Of a DNA stretch of 64,000 nt, positions 20,184-29,991 are shown piece after piece (positions within the stretch are counted from its first letter, which is position 1; every line of letters begins with the position of its first letter). The DNA is from Achatina immaculata (taxonomy: Eukaryota; Mollusca; Gastropoda; Stylommatophora; Achatinidae): the NCBI GenBank assembly GCA_009760885.1, contig CM019707.1:34518645-34582644 (forward strand). Direction: 5' to 3'. The notes under the pieces are model-generated. The model was given only the letters and a program-made list of their open reading frames with translations. It ran no database searches and had not been told where the DNA came from. Position numbers and translations under genes: made by a program.

Positions 20184-20714
20184 ATGATAAAATGTATTAA
20201 CTATAAGCAACTAATCTTCAAGAATCTTGAGAACATATGGAATTCAGAAGTTATAAGCACAAAAACTAAGTTAAGACTATTCAATTCAAATGTAATATCC
20301 ACCCTCATTTATGCATGCGAAAGCTGGAAAACAACTAAAGAAATAGAAAAGAAATTAGACTCTTTTGAAAACAAATGCCTAAGGAAAATATTCGGCATCA
20401 AGTGGAATGAATTCAAGAACAATGTAGAGATAAGACAGATGACTGAACAACAACCAGTCTCATGGGTGATCAGGAAAAGGAGATGGACATATGTTGGTCA
20501 CTTGATGAGAAGAAATGATCAGAGAATCCCAAAACAAGCTATCAAGTGGAACACAACAGGCCGAAGAAAAAGGGGCAGACCGCGTGAAACTCTGAAGAGG
20601 ACATTATTAAGAGAGGCCAAGTTAACAGGCATAAAATCCTTTGTTGAGGTTGAAAGACTCGCCGAAGACAGGAAAAATTGGCGAACTACTTTACGAGCCG
20701 TATGTGACGTTTAA
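20184..20714 (+). pseudogene. RTE-like LINE family B C-terminus, open frame, 5'-truncated
   Basis: The open 176-codon frame begins within the RT thumb region (FKNLENIWNSEVISTKTKLR, LFNSNVISTLIYACESWKTT). It continues through LDSFENKCLRKIFGIKW, QMTEQQPVSWVIRKRRWTYV, GHLMRRNDQRIPKQAIKWNT, GRRKRGRPRETLKRTLLREA and EDRKNWRTTLRAVCDV and then stops. These are the C-terminal blocks of RTE-like LINE proteins. The ATG is just where the frame opens after truncation. There are no internal stops, so this is the youngest-looking family B copy here. Other copies are at 23308, 24619 and 39229 (all minus). A tail of ATATAAG units follows at 20726-20759. Confidence 0.85.
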
Positions 20715-20725
20715 CGGCACGGGAA

Positions 20726-20759
20726 GGATATCAGATATAAGATATAAGATATAAGATAA
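20726..20759. repeat. ATATAAG heptanucleotide tail of LINE B
   Basis: About four GATATAAGATATAAG units directly after the conserved GGCACGGGAAGGATA 3' end. The other family B copies carry CTTATATCC or CTTACATCC (reverse strand) at the same point. Confidence 0.85.
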
Positions 20760-21020
20760 GCAACTAGAAGGAACGTTACATCCATCTGCAGCGATTAGTA
20801 GAAACAAAGGACCACTGGAACAGTTGACAGTTCTCAGAATTTGGTCAATGATCACAAAATGTCAGTATTTTTATGGTTAAACAGTGGAATTTAAACATTT
20901 ATAAAGACGATCCATATCTTTACTTTTGTGAAAAAAACGCAAGTGAACTATTCCTCTGATCCTAGCAATAGTATTCATTGTATATGCTCCAGGTAATGTG
21001 TTATGTTCTCTGCGTGTAAT

Positions 21021-21337
21021 CTTCCTGTTCTCTCTGACATTCTAACTTCTTTATGTGATCTTTCTGTTCTCTCTGACATTCTAACTTCTTTATGTGATCT
21101 TTCTGTTCTCTCTGACATTCTAACTTCTTTATGTGATCTTTCTGTTCTCTCTGACATTCTAACTTTTTTATGTGATCTTTCTGTTCTCTCTGACATTCTA
21201 ACTTCTTTATGTGATCTTTCTGTTCTCTCTGACATTCTAACTTCTTTATGTGGTCTTTCTGTTCTCTCTGACATTCTAACTTCTTTATGTGATCTTTCTG
21301 TTCTCTCTGACATTCTAACTTTTTTATGTGGCGCACT
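21021..21337. repeat. 39-bp minisatellite, 8 copies
   Basis: Unit CTTTCTGTTCTCTCTGACAT then TCTAACTTCTTTATGTGAT. The period is a multiple of three and frames are open on both strands (13-residue MSERTERSHKEVR on minus, LSVLSDILTSLCD on plus). No start context, domain or flanking exon supports a gene. Confidence 0.93.
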
Positions 21338-21542
21338 CTCTATGTTTGACGGAATCGACATCGTCGCGGTCTCTCAGACAGTCTCGGACTACATGTGTGG
21401 CACAGAAGCCTGACTGCCACAGTCTAATCGACCTAGCTGACATGAATGAGTATGCGATAGGTTGTGTCGAAAAGAACTTTATCTTCGAAGAAGATAAGAT
21501 TATTTACTGGTACAGAAGAGCGACATTCTTGCTTGCATTACA

Positions 21543-21550
21543 TTCTCTCT

Positions 21551-21593
<43 letters not shown>
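21543..21593. repeat. CT dinucleotide array with internal C run
   Basis: TCTCTC, about nine C, then about 30 nt of CT. Confidence 0.93.
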
Positions 21594-21595
<2 letters not shown>

Positions 21596-21738
21596 AAAGT
21601 CCCTGTCGATTGGCGTAGGATATCATGTCCTTCCATTACTCTCGGTCCCTCATGCATCTCAACAGGCCTGTCACTGATCATTTCCCTTACATCTCGCGAA
21701 CGTCAGGGAAGATAACATATGATATCAGACGCAGTTCT

Positions 21739-22009
21739 ATTCCATGACGTAAACATAATAATATTCCATGACGTAAACATAATAATATTCCATGACGTAA
21801 ACATAATAATATTCCATGACGTAAACATAATAATATTCCATGACGTAAACATAATAATATTCCATGACGTAAACATAATAATATTCCATGACGTAAACAT
21901 AATAATATTCCATGACGTAAACATAATCAACGTATATTCCATGACGTAAACATAATAATATTCCATGACGTAAACATAATAATATTCCATAACGTAAACA
22001 TAATCAACG
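21739..22009. repeat. 24-bp minisatellite, ~11 copies, each with a TGACGTAA box
   Basis: Unit ATTCCATGACGTAAACATAA then TAAT, nearly invariant. Two units end in CAACGT instead. Every unit contains TGACGTAA, which resembles a CREB/ATF or bZIP site. The binding interpretation is inference from motif similarity only. Confidence 0.93.
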
Positions 22010-23277
22010 TTCTTCATTTATCATATGTTTACTTCCGTGTTTTACATTGTGTGTGTGTCAGTATTTGCGTGTGTGCCAGTGTGTGTATCAATAGATATGT
22101 GTGTCAGTATGTTGTGTATATAGTCTCTGTTTTTATTGTATGTGAACTTGAATGTTGAATCAATAAATTCACCCAAAAATATATCATTGACTAGGCACTG
22201 TTCTTAGGCTACTACTCCTTGTGTAGATAAAATATCTCAGAGACGGAAGGTGGGTTTCTCTGTGTGTGTGTGAGAATATCCAATCCTTTCATGAAAGCAC
22301 TTCGCGTGAATTCATTAATCTCCCGCAATACGCCATAGTCCACACGCTAACAAGATGTGTTTCTCATTATTTTATTCTTCTAACTTGCGATATAAAAAAA
22401 AAAAGAAGAAGAAGAAGGAAAAAAAAAAACGGCGGTAGAGAATATCACTTACAGTCACAATCGCCGCCACGTCAAATCTCAAAACCAGAAATTCTGAAGT
22501 GCCCCCTATCTTTTCATTTAGAGCCCCCTTTGGAAGCTGTTTCTAAAAGGCCATATTGTCTACCAGTTACCCCGACTATGCGCATATTTCTAATGTTTTT
22601 TATAGAGCTCAGAAAAAATATGAATTTAGATTGATAATGCAATCTTGTGGAGCGCCTTTGAAGCTTTGCAAACCTTCGCATTTAACCAGGGAAAGAAACC
22701 ATTTGAAAGAAGAAAAAGAAAATAAAACGAAATAAAACCACATTTAGTTCCGCGCTGTTAACGCCTTTGGTCTTTTCAGTGGCGCCTATCATGGATATCA
22801 ACGATGAGGTAGGGGTAAGGAAGGCCAACCCCAACCCCCCACCCCCACCCCAACCAGTCCTTCGCTGCTTGTGTGGAATGAAGCGGTCTGGGCTTTTGTT
22901 CAGGGTTTACTTCAAGAAGTAGTGGAGCTAGAGTAATTCTCGCCTGTTTTGTCGTGATATCGTTTTTAAGCGTTCTTTATCATGTAAATTTCGGGGGCCA
23001 TTTTGTCACGAGAAATCTGCACAGGTGCCCCAAACAAGATGGCGAGGCCCAATCTGACGAGTTACGCTTACTTGTGGGAGACTTCTTGACAACTGCGGAA
23101 ACACCCTGTTATACCGAATATTATAATTTCGAATACATATATAAGTATTCGGCCGTTGAATGTTTTCTGTACTTCTCCGACTCGTAGGTAAAGATAAACA
23201 TAAACATGACTGCAGGTTTGGGTTAACTTTACTTTTATTGATTTCTCCCGCAGAGAAATGGACGATACACCTACAAA
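22010..23277. other. No supported gene
   Basis: GT-rich stretch at 22048-22110, an A/G-rich patch at 22384-22432, and a C-rich patch near 22829-22850. A 122-codon frame at 22266-22634 has no recognised domain. Unassigned single-copy-looking sequence. Confidence 0.4.
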
Positions 23278-23307
23278 TCATCGTCATCGCCTTTCACTCC
23301 CTTGAAA

Positions 23308-23546
23308 GTATCTTACATCTTACATCCTTCCTGTGCCGTTAAACGTCACATAGAGACCGCATGGTAATTCGCCAAGATGTCTTTCTTCGGCGAGTTTTTC
23401 AATCTCATCACGAGATGTTATGCCTACTGAATTGGCTTCTCTTAGCGATGTCCTCTTTAGAGTTTCACGTGGTCGACCTCTTTTTCTTCAGCCTGTTGTG
23501 TTCCATTTGATAGCTTGTTTGGGGATTCTCTGACTGTTTCTTCTCA
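23308..23546 (-). mobile_element. LINE family B 3' end nested in LINE A, copy B1
   Basis: The reverse strand matches the family B C-terminus and 3' end: TGTGCCGTTAAACGTCACAT, then TTCGGCGAGTTTTTCAATCT and GGTCGACCTCTTTTTCTTC. The tail is CTTACATCTTACATCC (reverse of the ATATAAG-like tail). It sits between LINE A's 3' terminus (CTTTCACTCCCTTGAAAG, ending near 23307) and LINE A's coding region (CATAGGCCATGGATAAAGG from 23551), so it is a nested insertion. A target duplication could not be resolved by eye. Confidence 0.8.
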
Positions 23547-24606
23547 TACCATAGGCCATGGATAAAGGTTCTCCAGCCATCCCCGTTCTTGGAATTATTC
23601 TCTGCTTCCTTCCATGTGTATCCCGTGTCTCTGAGCACTGTCATCATTTCTCTTCTCCAAGTAAGTCTAGGTCTTCCTCGTTTTCTATTTCCTTGAGGAT
23701 TCCATGTCAGTGCCTGTCTTGCTATCTTGGTGTCGGGTTTCCTCAGAGTATGGCTAATCCACCTCCACTTCCTAGACATGATTTGCAGGTTCATAGGTTC
23801 TTGTCCTGCCCTTTCCCAGACCTCCTCGTTCCTGATCTTGTTCTGCCATTTAATGTTTAAAATCCTCCTCAAGCAGTAGTTCATGAATGTTTGTATTGTC
23901 TGGTTATAACACATGTCTCCTAACCATATAGTAGGACAGTCTTTACGTTTGTATTGAAAAGCCTAAGTTTGGTTTTTGTTTTGATGTTCTTAGATGACCA
24001 TATTTTGTTAAGTTTGATAAATGCTGTCCTGGCCTTGGTTATTCTAGCTTTAACATCCTTTTCCGTTCCCTCATATTTATCCACTATGCTGCCTAAATAT
24101 GTGAAATACTCTACTTCCTCAGTTGGCACTCTCTCATTTACCATGAGGCTATTGCTTGCACTATTACTTTTCATTATCTTTGTTATTTGTCTGTTAATAT
24201 ATAGTCCCAGTTTAGCTGTCCATTGTATCCCATTTCTTTTTCTTTGTGTGGTAGTTTTCATGATCCAATCAAATGCTAGAAAAAAAGGAATGATGATAGC
24301 AAACATCCCTGCCGAACGCCTGTTTCCACTTTAAAACTTTCTGTGAGAGTTCCTATGTGTACAATTTTACAAGTTGTTCCTTCATATATGGTCTTTGTAA
24401 ACTTTGTTATCTTGGCTGGGATACCATAGTGTTCCGGTAGTTTCCACAGCATTCTGCGATCTAAACCATCAAATGCCTTCTCGTAATCAATGAATGTAAC
24501 TAGCAGTGAACAATTCCACTCCTCTGACTGTTCTACTATTATTCGCATTGTAGCAATGTGGTCATTACAGGATCTTCCTTGCCTGAAACCTGCTTGCTCT
24601 TCTCTT
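23547..24606 (-). pseudogene. LINE A RT core and C-terminus, catalytic box deleted
   Basis: Minus-strand pieces: EEQAGFRQGRSCNDHIATMR, LLVTFIDYEKAFDGLDRRML, TESFKVETGVRQGCLLSSFL (24548-24276), then a frame change, FDWIMKTTTQRKRNGIQWTA joined directly to KLGLYINRQITKIMK (about 24265-24170), then EVEYFTYLGSIVDKYEGTEK, NKIWSSKNIKTKTKLRLFNT and, in another frame (23914-23547), WRWISHTLRKPDTKIARQAL and NPQGNRKRGRPRLTWRREMM. In relatives the stretch between GIQWT and GLYIN holds LEDLDFADD; here it is missing, with the junction near 24217. The copy therefore lacks the RT metal-binding YxDD motif and cannot be an active RT. Confidence 0.8.
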
Positions 24607-24618
24607 AGTTTACTATCT
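24607..24618. repeat. Target-site duplication, left copy
   Basis: AGTTTACTATCT here is identical to 25021-25032 and flanks the family B insertion. Confidence 0.85.
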
Positions 24619-25020
24619 TATATCCTTCCCGTGCCGTTAAACGTCACATAGGGCTCGCAAAGTAGTTCGCCAATTTTTCCTGTCTTCGGCGAGTCTTTCA
24701 ACCTCATCAAAGGATTTTATGCCTGTTAATTTGGCCTCTCTTAATAATGTCCTCTTCAGAGTTTCATGCGGTCTGCCTCTTTTTCTTTGGTCTGTTGTGT
24801 TCCACTTGATAGCTTGTTTTGGGATTCTCTGATCATTTCTTCTCATCAAGTGACCAACATATGTCCATCTCCTTTTCCTGATCACCCATGAGACTGGTTG
24901 TTGTTCAGTCATCTGTCTTATCTCTGCATTGTTCTTGAATTCATTCCACTTGATGCCTAAAACATTGATTTGAAAACAAATGCCTACGGAAAATACTCGG
25001 CATCAAGTGGAATGAATTCA
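24619..25020 (-). mobile_element. LINE family B insertion B2 with 5' inversion
   Basis: Minus-strand frame 24912-24637: QMTEQQPVSWVIRKRRWTYV, GHLMRRNDQRIPKQAIKWNT, QRKRGRPHETLKRTLLREAK and DRKNWRTTLRALCDV, close to the copy at 20184. The 5' end (about 24965-25020) is inverted: GAAAACAAATGCCTACGGAA and GGCATCAAGTGGAATGAATT run on the plus strand, while TTGAATTCATTCCACTTGAT is on the same plus strand at about 24939, so the segment is present in both orientations. With an exact 12-bp target duplication, this is the classic twin-priming outcome. Confidence 0.9.
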
Positions 25021-25032
25021 AGTTTACTATCT
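25021..25032. repeat. Target-site duplication, right copy
   Basis: AGTTTACTATCT, identical to 24607-24618. LINE A sequence resumes after it. Confidence 0.85.
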
Positions 25033-25705
25033 ACTGATGTTTTAATTCTGTTAGCAAAATCCTGCTGAAGACCTTGCTGGGTATTGAGAACAGGGAGATG
25101 CCTCTATAGTTCTTACATTCTAATAGATCTTCTTTGTTAGGGAGTTTTATAAGATGAGCCTCCTTCCAGTCCTATGGGACCTTCTCTTCTTCCCAAATCC
25201 TGTTAAATAGTAAGAGTATTATTTCTGTTGTTATTTCTTTGTTCGCTAAGGGCACTTCTTCTACAATTCAATCTGAACCCGGTGCCGTATTTCTCTTCAA
25301 CTCTGAGATAGCGTGTTCAGTTTCGGCCTTGCTGGGTGGTTCTACATTGATGATGTCTAGAGTATTCTCTGCTGCTGGTATCTCCTCTCTTTCTGTTGGT
25401 GCTGCCCTATTTAGAATTCCGCTGAAGTATTCCATCCATCTTTGCATCTGCTCTTCTTCTGATGTTACTACCTTACCTTCCTTATTTTTGATGGGCTTTT
25501 CTATCCTACATGGTCTATTTGCCAACTTCTTGGTGATTTCATACAGAGCTCTCATATTGTTTTTACCAGCTGCTTCTTCTGCCTGCCCTGTCATATTATC
25601 AAAATAGGCCTGTCTGTCTTTCTTTATGCTTTTCCTCACCTCTTTATGGGCCAAATTGTATTCTATCTGAGCTGAGGCCATTGCTGGCTCTTGTTTTAGT
25701 GCCAT
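25030..25705 (-). pseudogene. LINE A linker and N-terminal RT region
   Basis: Minus-strand frame 25705-25268: AQIEYNLAHKEVRKSIKKDR, QAYFDNMTGQAEEAAGKNNM, ALYEITKKLANRPCRIEKPI, EEQMQRWMEYFSGILNRAAP, then AISELKRNTAPGSD. The last part is the normal lead into RT (AI..LK..KAPG.D). Downstream pieces such as DWKEAHLIKLPNKEDLLECK and NYRGISLFSIPSKVFSRILL are visible at about 25170-25060, with frame breaks. The region is cut at 25020 by the family B insertion. Confidence 0.75.
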
Positions 25706-26054
25706 TTATTTTTGCTTTCATTTCTGTCCTTCTGTCTATCTTCTTCAGTGTTTACAATGTAGTCCACTCCTTGTGCTGAGGTTTCTTAAATCCCCCTGTC
25801 TCTTCACAGGATTTGCTCCACATTTCTTTAGCACTATTCCACACAGTGTTCACATCTAGTATATCTTCTTCGTATAACTCCTTCAGAACCTGAAATCTGT
25901 TGCTCAGTTTCAGTTTAAAGTTCTATGCGATTTTTGGGTCTTGCAAAAATACCATATTATATCTTTTCCTTGCCATGTCTGTTTTGTGGTGTTTCTTCAG
26001 TTTCGTTTTCAGTTTAGCTATCAGTAGGTGGTGGTCAGAAGCTACATCTGCATA

Positions 26055-26769
26055 TCATTTCACTCTGACATCTTGCAGTGTTCTGCGAAAGCTTCTACTG
26101 ATACAAATATTGTCTACCTGGTTCCCAGTGACATGATCTGGTGATACCCACATGGCTTTGTGTATAGTTTTATATGAAAATATACTTCCTCCAGTGACAA
26201 GGTTGTTAAGCATGCATAGATCTGCTAGCCTTTCTTCATTTTCGTTCATTATTCCTAATCCATTTTGATCCATTACATTCTCATAATCTGTGTTGATCTT
26301 AACTACCTTTGCGTTGATGTCCCCCATTAGAACTGTTATGTGTTTGCTGTCTTGTTGGTCTAGGATTTCCTGCAATGTGTTTATTCAACTTAATATCCTT
26401 CTTCTTTGTTGAGAAGCAGGCTGTAATTATCCTTGAGCTAACTGCCTCCCAGCTCTTCAATGCTCTTTGGGACTCTCTGGGTAGAATTAGTGCCACGCCC
26501 TCTGTGTGTGTTGCATCTGGGTTTTGGCGACCTGAAAACAGGATTGTCTCCCCTGCTGCTAGTCTAAGCTTGCCTGTTCCTGTCCAGCGTGTTTCGCTCA
26601 GCCACAGTATCTTTATATTATATCCACTCATTTCTCTCGCTATCATGGCAGCCTTTCCACTTTCATACATTGTTCTAACATTCCAACATGCAATGGTAAA
26701 AGGTGTCCTGGTACTCAGTTGGGATGTCGGTTCTGCAGCTTCCTTTCGACTTTGACTGCACAACGTCAT
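26055..26769 (-). pseudogene. LINE A apurinic/apyrimidinic-type endonuclease domain
   Basis: This domain nicks target DNA to prime LINE reverse transcription. The minus-strand frame opens at 26769 and reads TIACWNVRTMYESGKAAMIA, LSETRWTGTGK and SRIITACFSTKKKDI. After a frameshift near 26375 it continues with ITVLMGDINAKV, GNQVDNICI and, past a stop at 26055, ASDHHLL. The CWNVR, SETRW, GDxNAK, NQ.D and SDHxL blocks are the expected AP-endonuclease motifs, so the catalytic residues are still recognisable. A frameshift plus stops mean it is not functional. Confidence 0.85.
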
Positions 26770-26960
26770 GCGCTCTGTTATCAGAGTCCCTTCCTTTTCA
26801 AAGACAAAATTTCCTGGTTTTCCTCTCCGTCTTTCTCTAACGCTCCGGTTTGTTTTTTTTTTTTTTTACAGAGAAGAGGTCGTTGGCCTATCTCCCAACC
26901 TCCTTAGTCACCTCTTACGACATGCGTCGAAGGTGGCAGTGGTTCTATTCTCTCCAGAGG

Positions 26961-27281
26961 CCTCGGTAGCCACACAGGTAACACATACAAGTACAACCTC
27001 CTTAACTGATAATTTGAGTTCCTTGCAGCCGATATATGAAGATATAGAGACACATAGGTTGATTCGGATGAGGAGTGGGATAAAGTATTTAGGGGAGTTG
27101 TTTAGTGAACGAAGAAGAAGACTTCTCGGTAAACTTTCAGACTGGCACGCCCTGCGGCGTGAGGCACAGAGAGTTTCTAGGAGCATTGACATGTAAGGCC
27201 TGGTCTTGATCACCTCCATGTCATTTCTCGTCTCATGCTTTATAGACACTTTTTTTCTCTCTAGAATCTCTGACAGCATCT
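26961..27281. other. Possible LINE A leader or flanking sequence
   Basis: The 5' boundary of LINE A is uncertain and could extend into this segment, since the minus-strand frame 27279-26908 runs into the leader motif. No recognised protein was seen. Confidence 0.35.
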
Positions 27282-27610
27282 GCCATACTCCGTTTACATT
27301 TTTACAAATTCGCTAGACTTTGTTTAAACTTTTATAAATTCCCCAGACTTCGTGTAAACTTTTACAAACTCGCTAGACTCCTTTTAAACTTTTACAAACT
27401 CGCTAGACTCCTTTTAAACTTTTACAAACTCGCCAGACTCCTTTTAAACTTTTACAAACTCGCTAGACTCCTTTTAAACTTTTACAAACTCGCTAGACTT
27501 CGTTTAAACTTGATAAAACCGCCAGATCCCACTTACACTTTATAAACTGGCCAGACTTCGCCTAATCTTTGTAAACTTATACACTTTATAGACTTGGTTT
27601 AAACCTTGAG
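27282..27610. repeat. 30-bp minisatellite, ~9-10 copies
   Basis: Unit CTAGACTCCTTTTAAACTTT then TACAAACTCG. Outer copies are more diverged than central ones (for example CCAGACTTCGTGTAAAC). Confidence 0.9.
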
Positions 27611-27667
27611 AAATTTGTTTGAAAGTTTGGGGTTTTTTTTACCATTAATCGGCCATGGCAGCAGGCA

Positions 27668-27791
27668 TTACAGACTTTGACCACCTTAACAGATTTTGAT
27701 CCAATTACAGATTTTGACCACCATAACAGATTTTGATCCAATTACAGACTTCGACCACCATAACAGATTTTGATCCAATTACAGACTTTGA
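27668..27791. repeat. 37-bp minisatellite, ~3.3 copies
   Basis: The unit contains TTACAGACTTTGACCACCAT then AACAGATTTTGATCCAA. Confidence 0.88.
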
Positions 27792-27969
27792 AGTTCTTCG
27801 GAGGCAGTTTTACTATATGCCCGTAAACAATAAGCTTAAAAAAAATTCTTTTCTCAAAATCCCAGGACAAGAAAGGACAAGAAAGGAAAAGAACGCAGGC
27901 GTCAAGAGAAAAACAGGCAGAACAAAAAAAAAAAAAAAACAGGCTGGATTTCAAGTGCAAGTTTTGATA

Positions 27970-27974
<5 letters not shown>

Positions 27975-28013
<39 letters not shown>
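27975..28013. repeat. AT dinucleotide microsatellite
   Basis: About 19 uninterrupted AT units. Confidence 0.97.
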
Positions 28014-28014
<1 letters not shown>

Positions 28015-28324
28015 TTTTGTATTTAATTTCTTCTAATAAAACTGGAGCTCACCTGTAACACATGTAAGCTCGCGTTGTAAACAAAATCCTGTGAAATCGA
28101 GATAAACTACACAAAACTGGACTGAACCTAATTCCACCCATATATAAATTTATCTTCATACTCGGTTTTATAATTGGCTGCTTCCAAACTGGCGATTTTG
28201 ACTGATGAGACGTTTTGTCGGAGCTTTGACACTTGTTCATATGTACATCTTTTTCACTGCCCATGTTCTGTCCATCTTCTGTACCATCATAGACTGTTCT
28301 TGATATCAGCTTTACAAATGGTCA
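28014..28324. other. No recognisable gene
   Basis: Spacer between an AT array and a minisatellite. Nothing was seen. Confidence 0.4.
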
Positions 28325-28675
28325 TTCTGAGCGTTTATTATAGTTCGTGCTGGGTGTGTATTGTAGGTCATTCTAAGCGTTTATTGTAGGTCGTTCTGTG
28401 GATTTATTGTACGTCATTCTGGGGTTTATTGTAGGTCATTCTGGGTTTTTATTGTAGGTCTTTCTTAGGGTCTATTTTAGGTCGTTCTTGTAGTTTATTG
28501 TAGGTAGTTCTTATGGTTTATTTTAGGTCTTTCTTAGGGTTTATTTTAGGTCGTTCTTGTAGTTTATTGTAGGTAGTTCTTATGGTTTATTGTAGGTAGT
28601 TCTTATGGTTTAGTGTAGGTAGTTCTTATGGTTTATTGTAGGTAGTTCTTATGGTTTATTGTAGGTCACTCTTAT
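28325..28675. repeat. 23-bp minisatellite, ~15 copies, degenerate
   Basis: Unit TTTATTGTAGGTAGTTCTTA then TGG, with variants GGTCATTCTGGG, GGTCGTTCTTG and GGTCTTTCTTAGG. The right end is more uniform than the left. Confidence 0.88.
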
Positions 28676-28800
28676 GACTGAGACAGAGAACGAAGCAACC
28701 TTATGACTTCCCTAAATATTAGAAAAATGCCGTCTTCTTTCTTCTTACAATAGAATATAAGCTGTTCAAACTATATCCCCACTGAACGTAATCACACTAT

Positions 28801-28824
28801 ATGATATATATATATATATATATA
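28801..28824. repeat. Short AT microsatellite
   Basis: ATATATATAT run of about 20 nt. Confidence 0.9.
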
Positions 28825-29024
28825 GTTATAACCATAACAAAAAGATATAAACATTCACCGAACATGTAATAAACACAGAAGGGGGTTGAATGTGGCACAC
28901 ACAAAAATCGGGAAAAAGAGGTAGAGGAAAACCGAACGAAAAGATAATGGAAGATTTGACATTTCAGCTGATGAAAAACAGTAAGATCAGAAATTAAGAT
29001 AAATAAAAGTGTTTGACCACTTCA

Positions 29025-29460
29025 CATGATGATGATGATCCAACTATCCCATCCATGTCCTTTGATCGGCTACGCAGTCACCGCCCAGTACGCCCTATAA
29101 CGTCTTGCAGGGCGGCAACAAACTCTCTCCACCTCTCACGGTCTGGGGCCAGTTCTTATACTGAGCCCCAGCTGTGCTGCATGCTGGTCATTTCTGCTTC
29201 CACAGCTGACCGCCAGGTAGTCTTTGGTCGTCCTCTCTTTCTGTGTCCACTGGGTTGTCTATCTCATGGCTGCTATTATCTTTGGTCGTCCTCTCTTTCT
29301 GTGTCCCCTGGGTTGTCTGTCTCATGGCTGTTGTTATCTTTGGTCGTCCTCTCTTTCTGTGTCCCCTGGGTTGTCTATCTCATGGCTGTTGTTATCTTTG
29401 GTCGTCCTCTCTTTCTGTGTTCCCTGGGTTGTCTATCTCATGGCTGTTGTTATCGAAGTT
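29025..29460 (-). pseudogene. RTE-like LINE C-terminus with internal 58-bp minisatellite
   Basis: The minus strand reads RKRGRPKTTWRSAVEAEMTS, MQHSWGSV, a stop, then ELAPDRERWREFVAALQDVI (about 29250-29090). This is the GKRKRGRPxTTWR...DRxxWRxxVxAL C-terminus of RTE-like LINEs. The 3' tail is a GATGATGATGATCC run at 29026-29042. Upstream in protein sense, sequence including the KRGRPK codons is repeated four times as a 58-bp unit. One internal stop is present, and endonuclease and RT core are absent. Confidence 0.75.
29223..29454. repeat. 58-bp minisatellite covering the LINE KRGRPK codons, 4 copies
   Basis: The unit starts TTTGGTCGTCCTCTCTTTCT at 29223, 29281, 29339 and 29397, an exact 58-bp period with few substitutions. 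On the minus strand each unit contains the AGAGGACGACCAAA codons of the LINE GRPK motif. The period is not a multiple of three. Confidence 0.93.
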
Positions 29461-29535
29461 GCTCTTCGGAGCATATGACAACCCATTCTGTTTTGACATG
29501 CACATGTATGATTATGATAGGAGGTAGCTTATTTT

Positions 29536-29553
29536 AGTGTGTGTGTGTGTGTA
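29536..29553. repeat. Short GT run
   Basis: TGTGTGTGTGTGTGT. Confidence 0.85.
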
Positions 29554-29679
29554 TATATGTCGCCTGGGGTGCTAAGCAACTGTAAAGTAACAAAAATAGT
29601 AGTAAATAATGAAAGCTTAAGTTCCAGAGCATTCTCCTGACACCAGACCACGCCCTGTAATCTGTGCAGAACCTGGCTT

Positions 29680-29715
<36 letters not shown>
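29680..29715. repeat. GA dinucleotide microsatellite
   Basis: About 17 AG units. Confidence 0.95.
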
Positions 29716-29719
<4 letters not shown>

Positions 29720-29784
29720 GATAGAAATATACGGCGGGCACACATGATGAACTTTATGTTGACCTTGATTATCGTGTCTTAAAG

Positions 29785-29967
29785 ATGGCCGAGGATGTGA
29801 ATTTACAGATGCCGAAGAAGTTCAACGTTATCAGGAAAGTGTACAACGTTAGTAAACAAATTCCACTTTTAGTAAAAGAAAACAAAAAATATTTGCGGAG
29901 ACTAGTTTGTTATGACATGTCAACGTTTGTTATGACATGTCACCATTACCTGAACCGTCGTGAATAA
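29785..29967 (+). other. 60-codon open frame with good start context, unknown
   Basis: AAGATGGCC around the ATG is a favourable initiation context. The peptide MAEDVNLQMPKKFNVIRKVY continues to LRRLVCYDMSTFVMTCHHYL and then stops. No domain is recognised, and the last part contains a small direct repeat (CGTTTGTTATGACATGTCA). It could be a first coding exon or chance. I do not claim a function. Confidence 0.15.
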
Positions 29968-29970
29968 GTC

Positions 29971-29991
29971 TACCCCCCCCCCCCCCCCCCC
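29971..29991. repeat. C homopolymer
   Basis: About 19-20 C residues, interrupted by G at its right edge. Confidence 0.9.

Larger units (their letters stand above)
23278..26960 (-). mobile_element. Near full-length RTE-like LINE, family A, with two nested insertions
   Basis: Minus-strand element of about 3 kb once about 640 bp of nested family B sequence is removed. The order 5' to 3' on the minus strand is: a leader with CGTAAGAGGTGACTAAGG (about 26920-26902), AP endonuclease (26769-26055), a linker (25705-25268), RT in pieces (about 25200-24620 and 24600-23920), the C-terminal basic block (23914-23547), then the 3' end CTCAAGGGAGTG-like with an ATC tail (23307-23278). The 3' end is separated from the C-terminus by a family B insertion at 23308-23546. 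A second family B insertion is at 24619-25020. Family A also occurs at 11324-11721. Confidence 0.85.

Noticed and set aside
20975..21413. 128- and 136-codon repeat proteins on opposite strands
   Set aside because: Products of the 39-bp array; no flanking coding signal on either strand.
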